Shown: positions 26,601 through 33,526, counted from the stretch's first letter. The stretch is DNA of 60,000 bases from Hydractinia symbiolongicarpus (GCF_029227915.1 NC_079875.1:6574001-6634000), one strand, 5' to 3'. Program-made: numbers and translations. Notes: generated from the sequence alone by a model not told the origin.

Positions 26601-29213
26601 TATATGCTTTAATGGGGGTCAATTCTAGCTATAATGTTTACGTGGGACCGAAAAAGGGGTCCGCTTTATGAAGTGTCCTCTTTAGAGAAATTCAACTGTC
26701 AGTGTTTTTTTGCCATGAATAAATCAAACAGTCCGTCGTCTGGAGGTTTCTGCTTTAGAAAGGTTTCCCTTGGTAATGAAAACTCTTTTATACTCTATGT
26801 TATAAGGTAGGACTATTCCTCTTTTAGATAGCAGATGTGGTGGAAGTGTTAGTGGAGAGAAGGGCCATTTGACCATCCCAGCATCAGCTAGCTCAAACCG
26901 TAATACATTCTGCTTGTGGAACATCATGGTACCACGCTATCAAAAGATTTCATTAAGAATAGAAGACATGCAACTGGGAGAGAACTGTGAGGACAATTAC
27001 GTTTTGGTCCGAGACGGTATGACCTCAGAAGCGAAAAGTCTTGGGAAGTTTTGCACGCAGCAGCGTGACGTAGTTATAACATCAGTTGGAAACTCAATGT
27101 GGGTGGAGATGAGGTCTTCATGCGCAACTAGTAAGTCCTTCAGAGCGTACTGGAGTGCGGTTGCATCGGGTGAATTTCCGGATGACAATAAACCGGTGCG
27201 AAATAAAGCACCGGGTGTGGTGGTTGATAACAAAAGAGTTGTGAGCGGAGCGGGTGTTCATGCCACTCCAACTAAGGTATGTATGTATGTATGTATGGTA
27301 CTGAAGTGAGTCTATTATTTCGTGAATTGTTTTTTTTTTTATTTCTGCATTATGAGTCTATTATAAGTCTTTTGACACTAAACTACAAGCCTCGAAAATC
27401 GTGCCGGCTTGTTTTATAACCTAACATTATCCTTTGTCAATCTATGCACACTCCAAATGGTATTTTCAGAAGCTGCAATTTCGATGAGTTTAATTTATTT
27501 AACGAAATTTAACACATCAAACCTGCTTTGTTTCTTATAAACAATATGTGTAATCTCAATATAAAATTTACTTATAAAATAAAGTTTTTTAAGCAAAGCT
27601 TTACGGTTGCTACAATCTTTATTTACTCATTGTGAGAAAGACAAGTTAGAAATTTTTTTGGTTACTTAGGCTACGACAGCTGCACCAGCAACGGTAATCA
27701 CGAAAAATTCACAATCGACACCAAATATTGAAAATGGTAGGTGTAGAATCCTTCAACGTCATAGTGGCTGCAGCAATTTATTTCTTGTATCTTATTTCTC
27801 TTAAAAGTACTATTACAAAGTTTGATATGGAACATTCAACTTTAGCTGCTGGTCCTATTAATATTACCGGACTAACCGGGATGATTCAATCTCCACTTTT
27901 CCCGGAAAAGTATCCACACGATCGGACAAAGGTTTGGATAATCCGCGGACCGAGAGCCGGCAAAATTCGCATTCATTTTATGCACTTTGATTTGGAGTAC
28001 CATAATGAATGCCGGTATGACTTTGTCGAGGTACGGGATGGGAACGACGCTAACGCGGAAAGTGTTGGACGATTTTGCGGTAAAACGTTGCCTGCTTCAT
28101 TCGAATCTAGTGGAAACGGATTATGGGTGAAGTTCCGATCGGATTCTTCATCTCACGCGTCTGGATTCATGGCTAAGTGGAGTTGGGTGGAGTCCAGTAA
28201 AAACAAAAACACTGACTCTGAAATAGTTACGAACGAAAAAAAGGATACTGGTGAAGCTTGTAAGTTTTTTCAGAAGTTTTGTTGTGCACGAATATAAGTA
28301 ATCCTGTTTTTTCATATTCTTCTGACAATATACCTTCTGCTAATTGATATTCTTTTTTTAGCCTGCGGAGGAGTGTTTACTAAACAAACCGGACAAATCA
28401 ACTCTCCGTTGTATCCGAATACATATCCTTCAAATGTAGATTGTGTTTATGTCATTAAGCCGCCAAAAGCAAAGAAAATTCGATTAGAATTTATCTCATT
28501 TGATCTTGAAGCAGATTCTAAATGCAGATTTGATTATTTGCTGGTAAGTTTTTTACATTAACTTTTTTAGACAAATGTTTCTCTCTTCTCTCTTTCGAAA
28601 TTTAAAGCATAAATTTTATGGAGGATAAAAACACGGGTGATTTTTGGTACTCGGTTTCCGAACTGTCCTTAGCTTGAACTTGGAATTTCGAGATATGCCC
28701 TCGTGAGTTCGAATATTCCCTCGAGATTTCGAATATTCTCTCGTGAGTTCGAATATCGCCTTCGTGAGATATTCGAACTCACGAGGAAATTTCCTTAATA
28801 ATTCCAGTAATTCGAGATACCACTTGTTATGCGGAAATATGCCCTTGAGAATCCGAGATATTGCCTTAAGAATCCGAATTTTATCCCCGTGAGAATCCGA
28901 GATATCCCTATAAAGTTCGAGATATGCCCTTAGAGTTTAAGATATTGGAAGTTAACTGTAGGCACATGTGTGCTTTGAGTGTGGTGTAATTAAACTCGTT
29001 ACAACTAAATTACAACTAAACAATTGCTTGTTTCAGATAAGAGCTGGAAGCTCAGCTGGGGGTAAAAAGCTTGCTCGTCGCTGCAAAAGCATCCTTCCGC
29101 AACCTTATGTATCAGATCGAGGCGCGTTTTGGATTCGCTTTAAGACCGACAGTACGACAAGCCGCACTGGTTTTTCAGCAACATGGAGAGTGATAGATGA
29201 AAACGCACCATAA
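311..29213 (+). CDS. Giant CUB-tectonin multidomain secreted protein, 3' part of gene (5' end outside window)
   Basis: The exon chain runs from 311 (acceptor at 309-310) to TAA at 29211-29213. Every junction has GT-AG ends and one frame stays open for about 13.35 kb (about 4,450 residues). Domains in order: CUB1, propeller 1, CUB2, propellers 2 and 3, CUB3-5, propeller 4, CUB6-7, propeller 5, CUB8-24, with short Thr/Pro-rich linker exons. CUB domains are about 110-residue extracellular beta-sandwiches with two disulfides; tectonin repeats form lectin-like propellers (tachylectin-1 and fish-egg-lectin type). Both families and the disulfides imply a secreted protein. No membrane anchor follows the last CUB, so the visible C-terminus is soluble; the signal peptide would lie outside the window. 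Introns are almost all phase 1. Calling this one gene rather than two or three neighbours is inference: I see no internal stop, start or terminal exon. Confidence 0.85.
3378..4715 (+). CDS. Tectonin beta-propeller 1, exons 3378-3941 and 4506-4715
   Basis: The block is about 258 residues. It opens with a DPWKGM segment (Pro-Trp) and then shows repeats of about 40 residues of the tectonin/Hyd_WA type: a SVG-x-SG-x-FGL-like strand, then IYWRAG, then an NPAGVKW loop. Similar strands recur (GNSGYIYGLD, GFGDNIWTQN, GFTGVFGLT). The length fits one six-bladed propeller such as tachylectin-1 or fish egg lectin. The preceding gap, 2624-3377, is intron without other features. Confidence 0.8.
5025..5387 (+). 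CDS. CUB2 (divergent, follows propeller 1)
   Basis: This is a single-exon CUB beginning DAVCGRVLDETSG, followed by SPNYPSNYPPN, CLWVI, SCGDY and ECGST, and ending in a GFSLDY strand and a Thr-Thr-Thr-Pro tail. The calcium-site LE...C-YD pattern is lost. CUBs placed directly after propellers share the opening Asp-(Ala/Ser)-(Val/Tyr)-Cys-Gly (also CUB6 and CUB8). Confidence 0.85.
5551..5604. repeat. 54-nt near-perfect palindrome in an intron
   Basis: The left half (5551-5577) is the reverse complement of the right half (5578-5604) except for one T:T position (5561/5594). The centre is built of GTTAAC units. It lies in the phase-1 intron between CUB2 and propeller 2. It could form a cruciform or an RNA hairpin, or be a tiny foldback element. 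Confidence 0.9.
5711..6640 (+). CDS. Tectonin beta-propeller 2, exons 5711-6046 and 6218-6640
   Basis: The block is 253 residues. It begins with a Thr-rich lead and PIPSDW, then blades such as SPNGVWALDTDNNLLWRH, TSTGDVWGLLPNGSLVYRKG and the NPSG...QWKV loop. These strand pairs (G-x-VW-x-L / LxxR) are the tectonin signature. It is followed directly by propeller 3 with no CUB between. Confidence 0.8.
6988..7788 (+). CDS. Tectonin beta-propeller 3, single exon
   Basis: The exon encodes 267 residues. It starts with SIPDGWKQL, the same Pro-x-Gly-Trp opening seen in other propellers. Blades include GESGVWAIDLDGRARYYD and SPYGTVFAIDSATNELYFRDG, and the last strand ends in an ISAGP-like turn. Unlike the other four propellers, its coding sequence is not interrupted by an intron. 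Confidence 0.8.
8152..8502 (+). CDS. CUB3 (highly divergent)
   Basis: This 117-residue exon has four cysteines in CUB spacing: SCYGFY, HCTW, ECLKGF and HCTD. It lacks the SPNYP turn and the calcium-site acidic residues. The position after a propeller and the four-Cys layout support a degenerate CUB rather than another fold. Confidence 0.65.
8676..9023 (+). CDS. CUB4
   Basis: This is a canonical single-exon CUB: GCGGKETG, SPNYPENYRQN, CEWIITV, then LDIEVDKNCKYDFLNI, which holds the calcium-site Glu and Asp. Next come HYCAK, SSGNSLRLHFKSDSS and a closing GFHILW strand. Phase 1 at both ends. Confidence 0.92.
9104..9157 (+). CDS. Thr/Ser-rich linker mini-exon (54 nt)
   Basis: The exon encodes about 18 residues (ASSTTTTSKPIVTTPFS). 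It has consensus acceptor and donor and phase 1 at both ends, so including or skipping it keeps the frame. The composition suggests an O-glycosylated spacer between CUB4 and CUB5. Confidence 0.75.
9551..9901 (+). CDS. CUB5
   Basis: This is a canonical CUB: GCGGSLTG, SPNWPSNYENS, CEWLIT, then DIELDNGCLYDYLEVFDG with the calcium-site residues, FCGIK, SNTLRVVFRSD and GFIAEW. It precedes propeller 4. The gap 9158-9550 is intron with nothing else seen. Confidence 0.92.
10230..11500 (+). CDS. Tectonin beta-propeller 4, exons 10230-10682 and 11195-11500
   Basis: The block is 253 residues and opens SPNLPDGWKVYV. Blades include GRNGAWAVTNADRKVLFM, NGEIYLQDG with a TPSGTQW loop, and GFGGTMFALVGDELFERKG with an NKYGTRW loop. 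The 512-nt intron 10683-11194 carries no other feature. Confidence 0.8.
11587..12134 (+). CDS. CUB6, exons 11587-11751 and 11934-12134
   Basis: The domain opens DAVCGGVLTSQTG, like CUB2, and continues with CLWMIHV. The intron falls just before the Cys3 strand (GCQKDRVSIF). Cys4 is in VICGTTG and the closing strand is GFAISY. The calcium-site LE...YD motif is missing. This is one of three CUBs split by an intron, with CUB1 and CUB24. Confidence 0.8.
12207..12254 (+). CDS. Thr-rich linker mini-exon (48 nt)
   Basis: It encodes about 16 residues (GKVSTTASTTTTVVKK) between good splice sites and is symmetric phase 1. It is a likely O-glycosylated spacer that could be alternatively included. Confidence 0.7.
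12344..12718 (+). CDS. CUB7
   Basis: This is a canonical CUB: ECGGTFTALSG, SPNYPKNYENN, LCNYKI, FELEPDNSCRYDSVKIY (Glu and Asp of the calcium site), HCGAADIP, GNAIDIVLKTDGS and GFSIRY. A Thr/Pro tail leads to propeller 5. The gap 12719-13122 is intron with nothing recognised. Confidence 0.9.
13123..13998 (+). CDS. Tectonin beta-propeller 5, exons 13123-13360 and 13457-13998
   Basis: The block is 260 residues and opens LYPPGWIEI. Blades include SPEVWATDLEGTPQYYD, YGANGEIVAVTTDGEVVSRLG with an NPIGTSW loop, and GFGGNVWAIDRDNKVYRRE with an NPSGIQW loop, a very typical tectonin blade. The internal intron is phase 2 (CG|G), unlike the phase-1 introns elsewhere. Confidence 0.82.
14483..14869 (+). 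CDS. CUB8
   Basis: The domain opens DSYCGGIFTSKEG after propeller 5, then SPSFPLFYKPH, CLYIIS, FDIEKSENCYKDY, RRCGDQ, WIEFFSDDS and GFVAQW. A run of nine Thr plus Pro follows, a probable O-glycosylated stalk. From here on the gene contains only CUBs and linkers. Confidence 0.88.
15050..15106 (+). CDS. Thr/Pro linker mini-exon (57 nt)
   Basis: It encodes about 19 residues (KPVITTPYVTTTPADRFYR). It has splice consensus on both sides and phase 1 at both ends, and extends the Thr-rich stalk after CUB8. Confidence 0.7.
15460..15912 (+). CDS. CUB9 with Thr-rich tail
   Basis: This is a canonical CUB: KCGGSLSGTEG, HPNYPRQYQNG, CTYVIT, VDLERSDRCNYDYFEVKD, YCDPNG, SLLMRFYTDES and GFKVRW. About 40 Thr/Ser/Lys-rich residues follow in the same exon. 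Confidence 0.92.
16257..16640 (+). CDS. CUB10
   Basis: CUB with ECEEVYRSYSG, HPSYPRPYKNN, CLWTVQ, KVEYAFGCQNDYVAIYDG, SCGHDLP and STGNTISVVMKTND; the closing strand is GAVILY instead of the usual GF. Probably a functional fold. The gap 15913-16256 is intron. Confidence 0.9.
17078..17458 (+). CDS. CUB11
   Basis: CUB with ECKYDVTGKSG, HPNYPSKYSVD, CFWTIT, FELESSASCSYDFLKVRDG, FCGSNIP, SSGNKIFLRFRSDDR and GFKLTW. All calcium-site acidic residues are in place. The short Thr/Pro tail ends at a CGT|AAT-like junction (donor GTAATT). Confidence 0.93.
17565..17948 (+). CDS. CUB12
   Basis: CUB with PCVKYFTTSNG, SPNYPNNYDTN, CHYYIT, MDIENSPSCNYDFIRVRDG, YCGKVAP, STGNKLYIRFRSDDR and GFRLSW. It is close in sequence to CUB11 and separated from it by a 106-nt intron, suggesting local duplication. 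Confidence 0.93.
18500..18856 (+). CDS. CUB13
   Basis: CUB with DCRFQMNGTSG, HPNYPNKYDPN, CKWTITV, FELETGASCRFDYLDVYDG, YCGSVIP, NNMFIQFYSDDR and GFKINW. Its end aligns with CUB15 and CUB17 (AVDK...), which places the donor at 18857; that donor (GTCTCT) is weak. The upstream intron 17949-18499 and the downstream one 18857-19682 hold nothing recognised. Confidence 0.88.
19683..20135 (+). CDS. CUB14 (duplication type A, copy 1)
   Basis: CUB with ECGGVYTRTQST, HASYPNNYKSN, CTYTINAPPGYRI, FGLERSTNCGNDYLLITEG, YCGFTSPPT and GVLTLRFKSNAD, then a Thr-rich tail. It is nearly identical in protein and DNA to CUB16 and CUB18. Donor is A|GTAAGT. Confidence 0.93.
20376..20732 (+). CDS. CUB15 (duplication type B, copy 1)
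   Basis: CUB with CEYTISGKSGEITHPNYP, CRWVIT, FNLETSLRCTYDFLDIYDG, FCGQSLP, SSGNKILIRFYSDDR and GFKISW. It is almost identical to CUB17, including the 3' end of the preceding intron (ATTAACGTTTAG). Confidence 0.93.
21274..21720 (+). CDS. CUB16 (duplication type A, copy 2)
   Basis: It differs from CUB14 at only a handful of residues. The donor position used by CUB14 (AAGTAAG) reads AATACG here, so splicing should use an upstream GTGGAA at 21721 and shorten the tail by a few residues. The long upstream gap 20733-21273 is intron. Confidence 0.85.
21983..22339 (+). CDS. CUB17 (duplication type B, copy 2)
   Basis: Near-copy of CUB15, with Asp in place of Gly in the loop after DGGALG. Same exon ends and phase 1. 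Donor GTGATT is weaker than in CUB15 (GTACAA). Confidence 0.92.
22340..22601 (+). repeat. Short intron filled with degenerate CTGT/CCTG repeats
   Basis: From about 22350 to 22570 the intron is a pyrimidine-rich run of CTGT, CCTG and TCTGTCTATCGACCTG motifs. The corresponding position after CUB15 (20733-21273) does not show this, so the repeat probably expanded after the duplication. The long open frames it creates are not coding. Confidence 0.8.
22602..23009 (+). CDS. CUB18 (duplication type A, copy 3)
   Basis: Third copy of the type-A CUB. Differences include NCRNDY for NCGNDY and a shorter Thr/Lys tail (KTSTTRK). It is followed by a mini-exon and CUB19 rather than by a type-B CUB, so the array has two and a half units. 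Confidence 0.92.
23615..23641 (+). CDS. 27-nt micro-exon
   Basis: It encodes nine residues (TSVTNSPAH) between a T-rich acceptor ending TTTAG and a CGTAAGT donor, phase 1 at both ends. Removing it would also keep frame, so it is an optional spacer. Assignment rests on splice motifs alone. The flanking introns are 23010-23614 and 23642-23845. Confidence 0.55.
23846..24199 (+). CDS. CUB19 (lacks first disulfide)
   Basis: CUB fold clear from HPGYPAKYRNN, FALQPDSNCQYDYVKVYDG, YCNAKPG, DNTLTVVFHSDGS and GFSASW. The first two cysteines are both replaced: SYQHLS at the start and DSTW where other copies read DCxW. The second disulfide is kept. The gap 24200-24986 is intron. Confidence 0.88.
24987..25394 (+). 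CDS. CUB20
   Basis: Divergent CUB: DICDISKLNFDG, SPGYKNKQNYPSG, RCVLQL, FDMQSRDNKKCRDFLKIMDG, LCGKEM, GNRLYMEFKSDE and GFQFEL. Four cysteines are present. An AG at 25530 looks like an acceptor, but using it in this phase gives an immediate stop, so the next exon is taken at 25604. Confidence 0.82.
25604..25954 (+). CDS. CUB21
   Basis: Divergent CUB: NQCGGRIYGHSG, SCAWIIE, LDLPGDCKTSYILIRDG, YCGFHTD and NKMWVEYKTPK, ending in a FVLYWF strand. The SPNYP turn is replaced and the calcium site is partly lost. The following intron (25955-26827) is 873 nt with no recognised feature. Confidence 0.82.
26828..27276 (+). CDS. CUB22 with basic/Val-rich tail
   Basis: CUB with RCGGSVSGEKG, CLWNIMV, MQLGENCEDNYVLVRDG, FCTQQR and GNSMWVEMRSS, closing SFRAYW. 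The tail of about 40 residues is Val/Lys/Asn-rich rather than Thr-rich. The exon ends in phase 0 (AAG|GTATGT); a short (GTAT)n stretch follows. Confidence 0.85.
27670..27736 (+). CDS. Linker mini-exon (67 nt)
   Basis: It encodes ATTAAPATVITKNSQSTPN plus IEN. Acceptor is TTACTTAG; it enters in phase 0 and leaves in phase 1, restoring the phase used elsewhere. It must therefore be spliced together with CUB22. The gap 27277-27669 is intron. Confidence 0.75.
27846..28259 (+). CDS. CUB23 (lacks first disulfide)
   Basis: CUB with ITGLTGMIQSPLFPEKYPHD, FDLEYHNECRYDFVEVRDG, FCGKTLP, SSGNGLWVKFRSDSS and GFMAKW. Both cysteines of the first disulfide are missing (AAGPIN at the start; RTKVWII where others read CxW). 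The rest, including the calcium site, is canonical. Confidence 0.9.
28362..29213 (+). CDS. CUB24, terminal domain, exons 28362-28543 and 29037-29213
   Basis: CUB with SCGGVFTKQTG, SPLYPNTYPSN, CVYVIK, FDLEADSKCRFDYLL, then after a phase-0 intron RCKSILP, RGAFWIRFKTDST and GFSATW. The protein ends VIDENAP followed by TAA at 29211-29213. No membrane helix or GPI signal follows. Confidence 0.9.
28690..28950. repeat. Degenerate short repeats with a perfect 18-bp inverted repeat, in the last intron
   Basis: Motifs of the type ATATGCCCTCGTGAGTTCGA recur about every 20-25 nt. Within them 28740-28757 and 28768-28785 are exact reverse complements separated by 10 nt, giving a strong hairpin. Confidence 0.8.
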
Positions 29214-30820
29214 CTGCGTCCGAACCAACTTCACAGCGATAGGTCCAAATATTTATTTTGTATGTATAGTAGAAGCTTTTTTCCGTATAGTAAAGCTAGA
29301 TGTAGTTTTAAAGGGTACGGTTTATTTTGTAAGCATTTTACCGTTATGTCCCTTTATTTCGCTGACTGATTTTATATACCGCCCCTTATTGGCGTTATCT
29401 CTTCATACTTTGATGGTTAAACTCTCATATACTATTATCGCCTACACCTTGACATATAAATTAACGCCATTTTAAGGCATCGATAGAACAAACTAGGCAT
29501 GGCAAATGCGAGATAATTTATCAAAAAGTTTAGTCTAAAAATTGTTAAAAAATTAAGACTATCGCTCAAGTTTTGGAATTTTTGATACAGCATTATTTTT
29601 TTTTTTATTGAAACACAAAATAAGAACATTGGTTGAATGATGTGATCCCAAAAATATTTAGGCTCGAATCGAATTTTTGAAGTTCTTATAAAAAGCCATG
29701 ACAATTAGTCTAATTATTTCGACGTACGTATGGAAATTATCGTCATGGCAACACGCTGGTCTTCAATGTATAATGAATGCTCTTTTTTACCCCCTTATTT
29801 TTATCAGCAAGCATGTGTAGTTCATATATAAAAAGGAACAAATTTATACAAACATTTTTAAAATTTTGTAGCTATTACAGTATTCTTTGCACGACTGTTA
29901 TTTTACTATATTCTTTACAATTTCGTTCCCAGGGTTTCTTTTTTGCTCTGATTCCAAGATTGCAATTTTTAGAAATTTATTTTTTAATTTTTATTTTTTC
30001 ATGTATTTATTCACTCTGTTTACTATCTGAGTATTATAACAGTGTAAACGTACCCTTACAGCAAATTGTATTAAGGTTGAGTTTCCACTACAAACTTTTT
30101 AAAAGTCGTTCCTATTATTTCGGTGTGCTCCAAGAACGCACATTTATTGGAGAAGAATTATATTTATGTAGCTAACTTTTCCGTTGTAATCTAGGTTATT
30201 TTGAAATTTAAACAAATTTCTTGGACTATTTTTCTTTTGTGTATCTTTAGATGTTAAAATGCGTAATTGTTAATTTGCAAAAGTTTAAGGACGCAAAATC
30301 TTAGTCTTTGTTATTACTCAAACATTTTAGTGCCCGAAACTATTTTCGAATCTCGGAGAGTTAAGCCCGCGAGATTGATAACCTACCAGGAAGTCCGGGT
30401 GCATTTTTGTCCCCCTGGGGCGAGAATGACTGGGTGCAGACACACGATTTTGTATCGTTATTACTATAAAAATGGTCTCGATGTTTTTAACATGAGTAAT
30501 CCTAGTTCTTTTTCGCCGGGATTTTTAACTACAATTCCAAGAAACAACAAGAAGCCCTGGGGGCTCTAAGAATTTCCGCTCGCTACCAAAATATTTGATG
30601 ACAACCCGCTAATTTGTTGTGTTATCATGCCAAACATTCGAAGAGGTTTGGTGCATGAAGCTCTGAAGATAAAGCACACAAGTGACATTATATCTTACAA
30701 CAAACGCAAACAAAACGAAACGTGTCATAATAAACTCACATTGTGAAAGAAATTGCTAACAAAAAATACAGCCTATCATTTATGGTTGAAAGTCTTGTGA
30801 TTAAAACGTTTATGGTCTTA
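29214..30820. other. Intergenic, nothing recognised
   Basis: It holds the 3' flank of the CUB-tectonin gene and AT-rich sequence. Several open frames exist on both strands, but none shows a known domain, codon pattern or splice context that I can support. No clear AATAAA was found just after the stop. Confidence 0.5.
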
Positions 30821-31205
30821 AACGGCATTTACTTGACAAAAAATCAAAATTTTGATGTGACCATCATTTTCAGCATACTTTTTTTATTAACTGTGCCAAT
30901 TTTTGTCGAAAATAAGGTAGTTTTAATTTTTGGACAAATTTTGGCCTGAAATGACATTTAGGTGTCAAAAAATCAAACTTCTGTATCATCATCATTTTCA
31001 GCATACTTTATTTGTTAACTATGCCAAATTTGGCCGAAAATGAAGTGGTTTTAATTTTTGGACCAATTTTGGCCTAAAATGTCATTTAGGTGACAAAAAT
31101 CAAAATTATGATGTCACCATTATGTTCAGCATAATTTTTTGTTAACTTGCCAAATTTTGTCAAAAACAAATACCAATTTTGGCCTGAAACTTCATTTAGA
31201 TGACT
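30821..31205. repeat. Tandem repeat, period about 128 bp, three copies
   Basis: The landmark TTCAGCATA recurs at 128-nt spacing (CAGCATA at 30871, 30999 and 31127), accompanied by AATTTTGGCCTGAAA and CATTTAGGTG motifs. The copies are diverged and the last is shortened. Confidence 0.85.
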
Positions 31206-32031
31206 TCCCAGTATTTAGGTAGCTTGGGTACGAAGTTTAAATCTGTGACATTGCAATTGAACATTTGGGACAGGGTTAGTTAGTCAGTTATACCAATACT
31301 TTCCTCCTCTCAGAGAAACGTGAAATCCCAGGGTCGATTTTTCTCAAAAAATGCTCCGAAAGAAAAAACGACGGTTTTAAAGAATTTCCTACGCCTTCGG
31401 GCGCGGAAATTCAATGACTCTTTTAATAGGATATGATTCAGCTTGATTATAAAACAATAGAATGCAACGCTCCTCCTTAGGCGTTTTACCGTTCCCTCGC
31501 GGTCTGCAACATGCAGAGTAGTTTCTTTATAATCACGAACGTTGGATATTTCCCTTCCAATCAATATTAAAAGCTGTAAATTTCTGGTGTTTCTGTACTG
31601 TGTCGAACACAGCAGATAAAAAGAAAAAATATTTCTGGATTCATAAACAAACAGGTAAGTAGAGAGTTCTGAACGATATGAAATAACATTTGTTTTTATT
31701 CTTGCAACTAGTAAGAAATTTGAAATTTAAACATTTAGGAGAATTGTAAACAACACTGAAGACTGTATCGTAATATGCCTGGATTAAAAATTCATTGTCC
31801 ACTGAGCATCAACGCCCTCTCTAAATAACGCCCTTTTACTGGTATAAAAAACTTTAATAATAATGTTGTTGTTGTTTCCCAATTTTTTTGTAGTGTCTTT
31901 GTAAATTCAAATTTTGAATATTCAAATTGTCACGAATTTTCTTCACCTTTAAATTCCGATAATGTGTACAGTACAGCTAAAATCTTTTTTAAAATATATA
32001 ACAACCGACAACAACAATTTTTTTTTATTGT
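31206..32031. other. Intergenic, nothing recognised
   Basis: AT-rich, with an 80-nt GC-richer patch near 31380-31430. No gene or known element could be supported. Confidence 0.45.
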
Positions 32032-32124
32032 TTGTTTGTTTTTGCTATTTTGTTTGCTTCTTTGTTCATTTTTTTAAACTTTTTCAGCTTGTTCATTATA
32101 TGGTTTTTTGAGGTGGTTCTTAAA

Positions 32125-32415
32125 ATGAGCGTAGATACTATCATTACAAACATGAGCTTGGGAATTCCCTTTGGAAAGAAATTAATTCATTTCTCCGACA
32201 AAATATTAGCTCCAAGCTTTGACTATGATTTCACAAATCTACAACCTGAAAATGATGAGAATTATATGAGAGGTTCTAGAAAATATTTACGCCCGTACGG
32301 GTGGAAAAAGTACGCCTTAAATGTCAACAGTCAAAACGCTTGGCTTGGACCCAACGGGATCCGTCTGACAACTACGCCCGGCGAGTGGATAGTTGTTTAT
32401 CACGGTACAACTTAG
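32125..32415 (+). pseudogene. Truncated gene fragment with RPYGWKKYAL / GEWIVVYHGT motif
   Basis: The frame from ATG at 32125 encodes about 96 residues ending YHGTT and a TAG stop. The segment RPYGWKKYALNV, WLGPNG, then GEWIVVYHGT resembles a conserved module I recall from many invertebrate proteins, in which YHGT is followed by an ADP-ribosyltransferase-like region (family memory, not checked). Here the frame stops right after YHGT, the next frame shows no such continuation, and a TA microsatellite begins 140 nt on. I read it as a broken copy; an exon of an unannotated gene is possible. Confidence 0.4.
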
Positions 32416-32553
32416 AGTCTCCAAGTGTTAAAGAATATTACAAAGGTATAGACAAGAATGGAAACGTGTTGTATTACTACGTATGTAAATATAAAGATAT
32501 ACGCGCGTATGGTCTGTTGGAGAAAAAAGCAGAAATCTACTGTTTCCCGAAGT

Positions 32554-33290
<737 letters not shown>

Positions 33291-33291
33291 A

Positions 33292-33419
33292 CATCTTAAC
33301 TTCCGTGGTAAGACAAGAACAGGTGTGTTCATCGTGGTATGGTCATCGTGCTATAGCCTACGACACCGGGAGTTTCCAGGTCGTCCCCCATCCAAGTACC
33401 AACCCGGACAGACGATGCT
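33292..33419 (-). pseudogene. 5S rRNA-like sequence, circularly permuted
   Basis: Read on the minus strand, 33419-33355 resembles the 3' half of animal 5S rRNA (GGTTGGTACTTGGATGGGGG, then CCGGTGTCGTAGGCT). It is followed within a few bases by 33353-33292, which resembles the 5' half (GACCATACCACGATGAACAC, then CACGGAAGTTAAGATG). Together they cover about one 5S length but in swapped order. It is diverged and not expected to make a working 5S. Alternatives: the junction of two truncated tandem copies, or part of a 5S-derived SINE. Confidence 0.7.
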
Positions 33420-33510
33420 AAAAATGCTGACGTCATCAAATTTCTTTTTAACCAAAGTGTTTTTGTGGTAAATTTCAAGTCCAACAGACAACAATTGTAG
33501 AAATTACACA

Positions 33511-33526
33511 GGGGGGGGGGGGGGGG
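33511..33526. repeat. Poly-G tract (16 nt)
   Basis: Sixteen consecutive G on the plus strand in an otherwise AT-rich area; a possible quadruplex or assembly-sensitive site. Confidence 0.95.

Noticed and set aside
29777-30175. 132-codon hydrophobic open frame
   Set aside because: Composition follows AT-rich DNA (Phe, Tyr, Leu, Ser); no recognisable family or gene structure.
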